Shown piece by piece: positions 25,792-33,578 of a stretch of DNA of 64,000 nt. How positions within the stretch are numbered: the stretch's first letter is position 1; each line of letters begins with the position of its first letter. This DNA comes from JAHEEL01 sp963836085 (lineage in GTDB: Bacteria; Actinomycetota; Acidimicrobiia; Spongiisociales; UBA5794), in assembly GCA_963836085.1 (NCBI GenBank), contig CAWIHT010000003.1:1-64000 (forward strand). The letters are read 5' to 3'. The position numbers and the translations under genes were made by a program. The notes below the pieces were generated by a model that was not told the origin of the DNA, did no database searches, and worked only from the letters and a program-made list of their open reading frames with translations.

Positions 25792-26313
25792 ATGAGATCA
25801 GTGGCGTTTCTGCGCGCAATCAACGTCGGCGGTCGCCGGGCTGCGAAAGACGAGTTGATTTCGGTGTTCGTCAACCTGGGGTTCACCGATGTCGACACGT
25901 TCCTGGCCAGTGGGAATGTGCTCTTCACCCCCACTCCCCCGGCCGATGCGGAAGCAATCGCTGGCGCACTCGAAGCGGCGCTCGGATATCCCGTGCCGAC
26001 CACCGTTCGCTCGTCCGACGAGGTACTCCGCATCGCCGAAACCGCCCCCTTCTCCTCCGAGGAGATAGCTGCGATCGACGGCAAGCCGCAGGTCATCCTG
26101 CTCTTCGCTCCCCCGACCGGCGGTCAGCGGCGAGCTGTCCTGGATCACGCGCATCCGGCCGATCGGCTCGTATTCGAGGGGCAGGAACTGCACTGGCTGC
26201 CCCCGGGCGGCATCTCCGATAGCGCCCTCGATCTCAACGCCATTTCGAGAGAACTCGGTCCGATGACCGTGCGCACGGCCAACACCATTGCTCGGTTGGC
26301 GGAGCGCCTCTGA
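25792..26313 (+). CDS. DUF1697 domain-containing protein
   Basis: A 173-residue protein matching DUF1697 along its length. Family signatures: the opening VAFLRAINVGGRR, FTDVDTFLASGNVLF, the central PVPTTVRSSDEVLRI and the C-terminal MTVRTANTIARLAE. The biochemical role of DUF1697 is unknown. It is monocistronic, divergent from the YdeI-type gene and convergent with a lipoprotein gene. Confidence 0.85.
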   Translation: MRSVAFLRAINVGGRRAAKDELISVFVNLGFTDVDTFLASGNVLFTPTPPADAEAIAGALEAALGYPVPTTVRSSDEVLRIAETAPFSSEEIAAIDGKPQVILLFAPPTGGQRRAVLDHAHPADRLVFEGQELHWLPPGGISDSALDLNAISRELGPMTVRTANTIARLAERL

Positions 26314-26358
26314 CATCGGCACTGCCCAGCGGCCGCTCGCCGCGAAGGCGAGGCACAC

Positions 26359-27063
26359 CTAGCTGCGAGGAATGTCCACCGTGCTTCGCGTAGCGATGGC
26401 CTCGGCGAGTGGACGCATGAGTCGCTCCAGCGTTGCTGCATCAGGGATGGAGCCATCGGCGGGGGTCCATGTGACGAAGAGGCTGTCCTGAGCTCCCGCT
26501 GCATCGGTGATGCGCATGGTCAACGGCGACAGCCAGTTGCTCCCCACGATCACCTCCCAATCACCGATCTGCTCGGCGGGCGCGGAGCCTTGCTCGACCG
26601 CCAGGTCCCATATGTCGCTTCCCATGCTCACACCGACCGTTACGAAGTTCGATCCATCGCCCACGTCCTCGATGATGTTGCAGAGGAACCCGAACGTCTC
26701 GTACGCCGAGGCGTCGTAGGCCGCGTTGCCTTCGACGGAGGCATCGGTTGATGACAACAGGCCGAAGGCCACCAGATCCTCCAGTGATATGGCGCCGTTC
26801 AGGAACTGATCACCCGCGCAGAGATCGGCGAGAATCACGCCACTCACGTCGGAGGTGCTCCCACCGGGATCCTCCGGAGCCGCGTCGGTGCCTTCGGTGG
26901 ATGTGGTGGTGGCACCGACCGTAGTTGTCGTCTGACTCAAGTCATCGGCCGGGGCCGATTGCTCCGATGCCGACGTCGTGGTGTCGGTGGTGGCCGTATC
27001 GCTGCTGCTGCATGACATCAGCAGGAGCCCGAAGCTTGCGACGAGAATGAACAGACGGACCAT
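26359..27063 (-). CDS. secreted lipoprotein of unknown function
   Basis: A 234-residue protein. The signal peptide LFILVASFGLLLMSCSSS carries a lipobox with Cys near residue 18, followed by a Thr/Ser/Ala-rich linker to about residue 65. The remaining globular part (about 75-225) includes ILADLCAGDQFLNG and DLAVEQGSAPAEQIGDWEVI and resembles no family I can name. Two Cys residues (CAGD and FLCN) could form a disulphide. Gene order does not hint at a role. Confidence 0.72.
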   Translation of the reverse strand: MVRLFILVASFGLLLMSCSSSDTATTDTTTSASEQSAPADDLSQTTTTVGATTTSTEGTDAAPEDPGGSTSDVSGVILADLCAGDQFLNGAISLEDLVAFGLLSSTDASVEGNAAYDASAYETFGFLCNIIEDVGDGSNFVTVGVSMGSDIWDLAVEQGSAPAEQIGDWEVIVGSNWLSPLTMRITDAAGAQDSLFVTWTPADGSIPDAATLERLMRPLAEAIATRSTVDIPRS

Positions 27064-27164
27064 AGGTAGTTCCCCCCTCGGGACTGAGACAGACTGTGAA
27101 CCCTACGCGCAGCTTCCGGGAGGCGTGGCCCTTTCTGCCGACGACGGGTGTGTCGATCAGTCCG

Positions 27165-27929
27165 CTAGAACTTGCCTGAGTTGACCCAGGTGTCTTCGGG
27201 CGTGATCTCCTCCGCCACGTTCCAGTGTTCGACGATCATGCCGTCAGCAACCCGGAACAAGTCGATGACGGCTCGCCGCTTTCCTGCGAGCTCGGCTTCG
27301 GCGAGCATCGCCACGAGGTTGCCGGAGCCGACGATCTTGTGCAGCTCGATGTACCTCATCCCCGTCTCGGTGGCGAAGTCATGCAGCGCTGCGACGCCGT
27401 CGCCGACATCGGGATTGTGCTCCGCATAGTCGGAGACCATGAATTCCGACAGGCGGCCAAAGGCACCAGCGAGAAGAACCTCGTCGGCGAATCGGGTGAC
27501 GAGCTGCTTGTTGGCATCTGTCTTGTCGAGATCCGAGACCTCGGTGGGGCCGTCGACCTGACTGCGTCCACGCTCGGTCGGATCTCGCAGCTGCTCGATG
27601 ATGTCCCAGTGCTCGATGAGCTTGGCGCCGTCGTCGGTGTCGAAGATGTCGGCGGTCACGTAGCGGTACCGCCCGCCGTCGAGGATCTGTACCACGTGCA
27701 AGAACACATACGGCCCGTCCTCGAACCCGCGGATGATCTGGATGTCGCGTGTTGGGTTGCGCTCGACGAATTCGGCGAAGAACTCGATGAACCCTTCCTT
27801 GCCGTCCCTCACGGGTGTGGAGTGTTGGGTATACCGGTCTCCGGCGTAGGTGTTGATCGCCGCTGCGTAGTTGCCGTCTCGGATCGCCTCGAGGTAGAGG
27901 GCTGTTGCGTTGTCGAGCCGTCGTCCCAC
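27165..27929 (-). CDS. SnoaL/NTF2-like protein with two domains
   Basis: A 254-residue protein with a tandem of SnoaL/NTF2-like cone folds. The first domain includes GNYAAAINTYAGDRYTQHST and IEHWDIIEQL, the second FMVSDYAEHNPDVGDG and IVEHWNVAEEI; both end with the family hallmark EHW. GTG 27929 is chosen as start because GGAGAGG lies about nine bases upstream and it avoids overlap; ATG 28034 would overlap the upstream gene by 32 bases. Such proteins are small-molecule isomerases, cyclases or binders; no substrate can be read. Confidence 0.8.
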   Translation of the reverse strand: MGRRLDNATALYLEAIRDGNYAAAINTYAGDRYTQHSTPVRDGKEGFIEFFAEFVERNPTRDIQIIRGFEDGPYVFLHVVQILDGGRYRYVTADIFDTDDGAKLIEHWDIIEQLRDPTERGRSQVDGPTEVSDLDKTDANKQLVTRFADEVLLAGAFGRLSEFMVSDYAEHNPDVGDGVAALHDFATETGMRYIELHKIVGSGNLVAMLAEAELAGKRRAVIDLFRVADGMIVEHWNVAEEITPEDTWVNSGKF

Positions 27930-28002
27930 AGTCCGGGTTCCTCTCCGCTCGGCAGACTTGGAGTTCCTGCAATCGACGTCGCCGCGGCCGCTGTTGGCGA
28001 CC

Positions 28003-28428
28003 TCAGTCGCCGTCACCCGCTTCGACTCCGGCAACCATGTTCTCGATCAGGGCCATCACCGTCATGAACCACCGGTCCTGCATCAGCTCTCCATCATCGA
28101 ATTGCTCGGCAGTGCTCCGTGACACGACCCCGTCTACGTCTTCGCCAAGGTTCGGTTGACCGAGTCGCCCCATTTCAACCTCAATGAGGGAACGCAGTTG
28201 GCGGACATGCTCCGTGAGCAGGTCGGTGGACGATGCGAAGATCTCATCGTCCATCAGCTTCACCGAAGTCGACAGCAGCGCCTGCGAACGGACCAGGAGG
28301 CGGATCGCGACGACTGCTTTGACGTTCTCAGGCGGTTCCTGGCCCATCTCCCCATACGCCACGATCGGCGTGAGCATGTCCTGAATCATGGCCTCGAGGT
28401 CGCCGCCGATGTCCGGCGTGTCGTTCAC
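28003..28428 (-). CDS. hypothetical helical protein
   Basis: A 141-residue protein from GTG 28428, which has AGGGAG about six bases upstream. It is predicted to be nearly all helix (LEAMIQDMLTPIVAYGEMG, VKAVVAIRLLVRSQALLST) and acidic at the C-terminus. No domain recognised. The next gene on the strand starts 74 bases downstream. Confidence 0.62.
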   Translation of the reverse strand: MNDTPDIGGDLEAMIQDMLTPIVAYGEMGQEPPENVKAVVAIRLLVRSQALLSTSVKLMDDEIFASSTDLLTEHVRQLRSLIEVEMGRLGQPNLGEDVDGVVSRSTAEQFDDGELMQDRWFMTVMALIENMVAGVEAGDGD

Positions 28429-28513
28429 GGTGTTCTCCCTGGTTCGCTGCGGACATCCTATGGCTCCCGGCGGAACCAGCAGGACCCGGGACTCCGTCGG
28501 TCCGTCCCGTTGA

Positions 28514-28519
28514 TAGAGT
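28514..28519 (+). promoter_or_regulatory. predicted -10 (TAGAGT) of the gene at 28526
   Basis: TAGAGT lies six bases before the ATG; no ribosome site is present, suggesting a leaderless transcript. Confidence 0.45.
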
Positions 28520-28525
28520 CCCCGC

Positions 28526-28903
28526 ATGATCTCACCGATTGATACGCGGAGCCTCTGGGTCGTCACCTTCGAGGGGTTCGACTCCGCATGGATCGACTTC
28601 GGGGACTCGAAGGAAGACGCGGTTGAGAGCGCTCACCAGATTGGCTGGGACAAGCCGATCTCCGGAGTACGACGCGAACCGGTGATTGCTTCCCGCGCAC
28701 TCGGCCTGGAGCATCCCAGACACCGGGCGATCCCCAACGAGGCCGCAGACGAGATCATGCTTCGGGTGTATCCGTACGTCACCGGGTGCGGCAAGAACAT
28801 CGCCGAGTCATGGGTCTGGCACCGATGGAGCGAGTACGAGGGACACGCGTCGCTCCTGTGCGCAGACTGCATTCCGGGTGATCGCGCCGCCTCCGAGGAC
28901 TGA
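28526..28903 (+). CDS. hypothetical protein with Cys cluster
   Basis: A 125-residue protein I do not recognise. The N-terminal half has a WVVTFEGFDSAWIDFGD strand pattern; the C-terminal third holds GCGKNIAESWVW and LLCADCIPGD, three Cys that could bind zinc. Codon use is coding-like throughout. It is divergent from the helical protein gene. Confidence 0.68.
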   Translation: MISPIDTRSLWVVTFEGFDSAWIDFGDSKEDAVESAHQIGWDKPISGVRREPVIASRALGLEHPRHRAIPNEAADEIMLRVYPYVTGCGKNIAESWVWHRWSEYEGHASLLCADCIPGDRAASED

Positions 28904-29625
28904 TCGGCGAGGACCACTCGATGCGCTGAGTGGGTCTTCGGCCCTGCGGTCGGTGTGGTCTGGATCGGACCAGGGATGTGACGCGCTGCGAAGCTGAACG
29001 CCTGACGGCCGATCAACCAGGGGGGGATTGCTGAATGGTTCGATCCAAGACCCCGATCGTTCTCGTCAACGCTCTTGCCCTCACTTCGTGAAAGCCCCCC
29101 GTGGCCGATGACACGACCTCCGTCACCGCGGCAGCAAACCCGATGACCGTCAGCACCGGTGCCGACCGATACGAGCTCCGCCGCATCTCGCTCGTGATGG
29201 CCGATGCTTGGCGGGTCGACTACTCCCCCGATGGCCCGGCGACGGCGACATGGGTCAGCCGGCATTCCACCCTTCGGGCGATTGGCGCGCCTTCCAGCGT
29301 GAGGCCCCGGAGCATTGAATGATGCAGCCAGACGGGAGCGGCCGCTACCAGGTCACCAACTTCAATACTGAGGGGATCCCCAAAGCGCACACCTCAACGC
29401 CATCGAGCACCTGGATCCCGCCTCCAGCGGTGACAGCGGATGATCCGTCGATGGCCGCCCCTGGAACCGGGAAGCCTGGTGAGGAGTCATCGAGCTCTTT
29501 GGCACGACGAGGGCGCCGGTGAAGCGCCGGCCCACACGACGGAATTGACAGGATTCGCAGTTCTGGCTTTGGTGAAGGTGAGGAGTGCCCAGTAGGCGCC
29601 GATATGCGGACATAGGGAGTGTTCG
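28904..29625. other. 720-base region without a supported gene
   Basis: Open frames on both strands are short, change composition along their length and match nothing. The best candidate is a 57-codon minus-strand ORF (29186 to 29013) whose first part reads like a membrane segment (APVLTVIGFAAAVTEVV), with only a poor ribosome site. A TTGACA at 29545-29550 may belong to the promoter of the gene at 29626, though no good -10 follows. Confidence 0.45.
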
Positions 29626-31212
29626 ATGCGTATGCGAATGTACTGGCTGACGGTTGTGATAGCGGTAGGAGTGTTCGGCGCAGCGTGCGGATCGTCCACC
29701 GGCGGCGACACGACGTCCTCCTCGGTCCCGACCACGATTCCCAAGAGCACCACGACCGCAACGACGACCACTGTCCCTGGCACGACTTCCACCGTCCCCA
29801 GCCTCGTCGTCGAAGACCTCGTCGACGCTCGCAACGCGATCATCAGGGTTGTCAGCGACGGCTCGTTCGTTGATCCGCCCAACCTGGAGATCAGTCCGGC
29901 AGGGATCGGTACCGGCTTTCTCATCGCCGAGGACGGACTTGCCGTCACGACCGGTCGGGCGGTGATCGGGGCCGAATCGATCGCGGTCCATGTTGGCGAT
30001 GCCACCGAGCCAGTCTCAGCCACGGTCATCTCCTACGACGAGTGCGCCAACCTTGCGCTGATCGACATTGACGGCGACGGCTTCCGGTATCTCGAATTCG
30101 CCGCCGGCCCGGCGCTTGCCGGTACGAACGTCTACGTTCCCGAGATACGGCCAAACGGCACGTTTGCCATCCGCGAAGGCATCGTCACGGACGAAGACCC
30201 CGGCGGATTCGCATCGTGGGCCAGGGTCACTGCGTTCATCGAACACACCGCGGCCGCATCGGTCGGCAGCGCAGGTGCCCCCCTCCTCAGTGAAGACGTG
30301 CAGGTGCTCGGTGTGAACCACATTGGTGACACGCTCGACCGCTACTTCGCGATTCCCTCGGACTACGCACGGGCGCTCACCAAGGCGGGCACAGGACCCG
30401 GAATCGGCCTCAACGGGGTAGCGGTCAAGAACAGCAGCTACAACGGAACCTGGGTCGCGCAGGTCATGCCCGGGTCGCCAGCCGCCGATGTCGGAATCCG
30501 GCCCGGTGATGTGGTCACCTTCCTCGGCGACGCCGAGATGGCGCCCAGCGGCGGTCGAGGCGCCTACTGCGCGACGGTGAGTGACGAGGCGTTCGCCGAA
30601 TCGAGCCCGATCAAGGCCTTTCGCACGACGCCCCCGCAACACTACGTCGGAATACTTGCCAGTGGCGAGGTCATGGCTCGGGAATTCGTCATCGCGCGCG
30701 ACCTTGCCTATCACCTGGCTCCTTCCCAGGAAGCCGCCTACGACTATACGTTGATCGCCAACGACGATGGAACCCTGGAGGTGGAAGTTCCGACGGCGTG
30801 GGGTGACACCAATTGGGGAAGATGGGTCCGCGGCCCAGAAGAGCGGGTCGTCGGCACGTCGCTACGCGCGGCGCCTGATTGGGACGCCTGGCACGACGGT
30901 TGGGCGACTCCTGGCATCTTCGTGGGATCGTCGCCCGTTCTTGCCGAAGAGTACGACGGCTATGCGTTTCTCGACGACTACTCGTTCGATCACTGTACCT
31001 ACGACATCCGCGGCGCTACCGCCTCAGACGAACCAAGTGTGATAGATGTCTGGTACGACTGTGGGGAGGAGGACGCCGTGTTTGTTGTGGTGATGCCGCG
31101 CAAGGGGCCTCGCGACCCGGTCATGATCATGGAGATGGTCTTAGTGGACCAACGGGACCTGGACGCGTTGCTCAAGGCCATTGCCACCGTGAACTGGGTG
31201 ATCCCGGAGTAG
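29626..31212 (+). CDS. trypsin-fold PDZ lipoprotein, catalytically inactive (pseudoprotease)
   Basis: A 528-residue lipoprotein from ATG 29626 (AGGGAG upstream). Signal peptide with lipobox VFGAACGS (Cys21), a Thr-rich linker, then a trypsin-like domain (about 65-255) and a PDZ domain (about 262-340, with VMPGSPAADVGIRPGDVV). It aligns with HtrA/DegP, but the catalytic residues are replaced: Arg111 in TTGRAVIGA for His of TNNHVV, Asn142 in ANLALIDI for Asp of DLAVLKI, and Ala216 in VGSAGAPLL for Ser of GNSGGPL. The C-terminal 190 residues are an extra domain I cannot name. A binding or scaffold role is inferred. Confidence 0.85.
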   Translation: MRMRMYWLTVVIAVGVFGAACGSSTGGDTTSSSVPTTIPKSTTTATTTTVPGTTSTVPSLVVEDLVDARNAIIRVVSDGSFVDPPNLEISPAGIGTGFLIAEDGLAVTTGRAVIGAESIAVHVGDATEPVSATVISYDECANLALIDIDGDGFRYLEFAAGPALAGTNVYVPEIRPNGTFAIREGIVTDEDPGGFASWARVTAFIEHTAAASVGSAGAPLLSEDVQVLGVNHIGDTLDRYFAIPSDYARALTKAGTGPGIGLNGVAVKNSSYNGTWVAQVMPGSPAADVGIRPGDVVTFLGDAEMAPSGGRGAYCATVSDEAFAESSPIKAFRTTPPQHYVGILASGEVMAREFVIARDLAYHLAPSQEAAYDYTLIANDDGTLEVEVPTAWGDTNWGRWVRGPEERVVGTSLRAAPDWDAWHDGWATPGIFVGSSPVLAEEYDGYAFLDDYSFDHCTYDIRGATASDEPSVIDVWYDCGEEDAVFVVVMPRKGPRDPVMIMEMVLVDQRDLDALLKAIATVNWVIPE

Positions 31213-31370
31213 CAGCGGGTGCAGAGCACCGCAGAATCTCAATCGGCTGGGTTTGCCTCCGCCGCGATCTCATCCGAATGGGCGCCGATCACCGGTGCAC
31301 CAATCCAGTCCTGCCTGCCGGCAAGCGGTTCCCGATCCACGGTGGTGCGCTCGGCTGTGATACTCCCTGG

Positions 31371-31726
31371 ATGATGATCGAAGGAATGCACCACGTACAA
31401 CTCGCCATGCCCCCTGGGCGCGAGGATGGCGCCACAACGTTCTACAAGGGTCTGCTTGGTCCGCGAAGGCGCCGCATCTCCAAGCTCGCGGCGGTCGCTG
31501 GTTTGAGTCCGATACCACTCGCATGCACCTGAGCGTGGAGGAAGGCTTCCGACCGGCCAGAAAGGCACAGGTCTTTCTGCCCGTGACCGGTCTTGAGGCC
31601 CTGCGATAGCACCTTGCCATGTCGGGTGTCGTGATCGTCGACCATGAACCGCTCCCCGGTTTCGATCGCCTCGATACCCACGACCCGTTCGGCATTCGGC
31701 TCGAGTTCCTTGCACTCGCCGGCTGA
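31371..31726 (+). pseudogene. VOC (glyoxalase/bleomycin-resistance) family protein, broken
   Basis: The beginning (MHHVQLAMPPGREDGATTFY, from 31386) and the remainder (HLQARGGRWFESDTTRMHLS, then RPARKAQVFLPVTG and FDRLDTHDPFGIRLEFLALA) together make a typical 115-residue VOC protein. The two parts are in different frames, with the shift falling between about 31458 and 31475, and the second part has an in-frame TAG at 31607-31609 where CAG would restore Gln. Both lesions argue for a genuine pseudogene rather than one sequencing error. Confidence 0.85.
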
Positions 31727-31814
31727 ATAGGGCGGTATGGGGAGAAGCGCCCTGGTTGGCGACAATACGACGACGTAGGCTTGTGGAGGTCGTGAACCTC
31801 AGCCGGAGACGCCC

Positions 31815-33488
31815 ATGGAGCCGACGGTGCTCAAGCAATCCGCGACACGGCGCCCACGGGTCGTCTCCATCTTCGCGTGGGGTCTCATCCTGGTATCGGT
31901 GGTGTTCGGCTCCTACTCCCTCGTGCCGCCGCCGGCGGTCACCGCCGAAGCGCCGGACGAGGACTTCTCCGCCGATCGGGCCCTGCGGCACGTTGAGGCG
32001 ATCGCTCGCCGGCCGCACCCCATGGGTACGGCTGCTCTCGATGAGGTACGCCGTTATCTGACTTCCGAAATCGAGAAGCTCGGTCTCGTGCCCGAGTTTC
32101 AGGCGATCTGGGCTTCCGACTACTACGGGTCGGGGGAACCGGTCGCAGTCGTCAACGTGATGGCGAGGATCCCGGGGACCAGCAGTACGGGTGCAATCGC
32201 CCTGATGGCCCACTACGACACCGTCCCGGCCACGCCGGGAGCCAACGACAACACTTCGGGCGTGGCCACGGTTTTGGAGACCGCCCGAGCGATTCTCAGC
32301 GGGTCGGCGCTACGCAATGATGTCCTGCTTCTGTTCACCGACAGCGAGGAGCCTGCTCCCCGATACGGCTCCAACGCCTTCGTGTCCGACCATCCGGTCT
32401 TCGACGAGATTGCCCTCGTGGTCAACCTCGAGGCGGTCGGCGGCTCGGGCCCGTCGATCCTCGGCGAGACCAGCGGACCGACCGGATGGCTCGTTGAACG
32501 CTACGCCGCAGACGCGCCGAACCCGACCACGTTCTCGTTCATCGCCGAGACGATGTCGCTGCTCGGTGACATCGGGACCGACTTCGATCCGTTCCGCAAT
32601 GCGGGTGTGCCGGGCTACCACTTCGCGTACATGCGCGGCTCCTCGATCTACCACTCCCCCGCCGACGACGTCGAGTCGGTCAGCCGGGACTCCGTGCAGC
32701 ACCACGGATCGAACACGCTCGCCGTCACACGTTCTTTCGGGGATGCCGATCTGACAGCCATGCCCGACCCGGATGAGTCGGTGTACTTCACGCTCCGACC
32801 GATCTTCGTGCGCTACCCCGCCTCGTGGTCCGTCGTTGCCGCGCTCGCAGCCGGGGCCCTGCTCCTGCCCTGGATCGTCCGTCGCCGACGAGAGGAGGGG
32901 CGCTGGTGGCAGATCGTGCGGAGCGGCGGCCTCGCCTGCCTCTTGGTCCTCGTCGGGGCCCTGATAGGAACCTTGGCATGGATCCTTGTCACCACCGTCC
33001 GTTCCTCACCGACCGTGCGGGAGAGCTACCTCTCTCTTATCGGTGTCGTCAGCCTGGGGAGTGGCTTTGCGTTCTGGCTGAATCGTGTGATCCCGACCAG
33101 ATGGCAAGTCGACAGATGTGGATTCGTCCTTGTGTGGGTCGGTCTGGGTCTGCTGACGGCGTTCGTGGCGCCGGGGTTCAGTCCGCTTTTCACGCTTCCG
33201 GCCCTGGCTGCAGTGATCGCCATCAATTGGCGCCCCGGAGACAGCGATGTGGCGAGCCTACTGAGGTTTGGGCTGGTCGCGATGCCCACGGTGGTTCTTC
33301 TGGTTCCGGCCGTCGACTTCTTCTTCCAGATGGGTCAACCGCGTCCGGGGAATCCCGACTCGAGCATTCCGTCCGCAGCGGGTGTGGGCTTCCTCCTGGC
33401 GCTCTTCGCCATCGGTCTCATCTGGATGGTATGGCCGACGTCGCCTCACTCCGAGCGCGTGTCCTCGCCCGACGGCGAATCCCCCTGA
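31815..33488 (+). CDS. membrane-bound M28 family metallopeptidase
   Basis: A 557-residue protein. One N-terminal membrane segment (about 18-36) precedes an M28 aminopeptidase domain (about 50-320) with the co-catalytic zinc residues in LMAHYDTVPATPGANDNTSG (His and Asp), LLFTDSEEP (Glu-Glu), VVNLEAVG and a late SIYHSPADDVE His. The C-terminal 230 residues hold about six further hydrophobic helices, the architecture of Fxna/vacuolar-type M28 proteins. It probably cleaves peptides on the outer face of the membrane. No clear operon partner. Confidence 0.88.
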   Translation: MEPTVLKQSATRRPRVVSIFAWGLILVSVVFGSYSLVPPPAVTAEAPDEDFSADRALRHVEAIARRPHPMGTAALDEVRRYLTSEIEKLGLVPEFQAIWASDYYGSGEPVAVVNVMARIPGTSSTGAIALMAHYDTVPATPGANDNTSGVATVLETARAILSGSALRNDVLLLFTDSEEPAPRYGSNAFVSDHPVFDEIALVVNLEAVGGSGPSILGETSGPTGWLVERYAADAPNPTTFSFIAETMSLLGDIGTDFDPFRNAGVPGYHFAYMRGSSIYHSPADDVESVSRDSVQHHGSNTLAVTRSFGDADLTAMPDPDESVYFTLRPIFVRYPASWSVVAALAAGALLLPWIVRRRREEGRWWQIVRSGGLACLLVLVGALIGTLAWILVTTVRSSPTVRESYLSLIGVVSLGSGFAFWLNRVIPTRWQVDRCGFVLVWVGLGLLTAFVAPGFSPLFTLPALAAVIAINWRPGDSDVASLLRFGLVAMPTVVLLVPAVDFFFQMGQPRPGNPDSSIPSAAGVGFLLALFAIGLIWMVWPTSPHSERVSSPDGESP

Positions 33489-33578
33489 CGGTCCCCATCT
33501 CAGCGGTCCCAAGCCGAAGGGCAACGCGACGGTCCGCTGTCCATTCACCGATCCGATGAGGGCTAGCCTCCACGCCCA

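Noticed and set aside
29030..29060. GGTTCGATCC, resembling a tRNA T-loop
   Set aside because: The flanking bases do not form the T stem, and no acceptor, anticodon or D arm can be drawn.
28633..29265. 210-codon minus-strand frame
   Set aside because: Runs antisense through the gene at 28526 and changes character midway; no domain or ribosome site.
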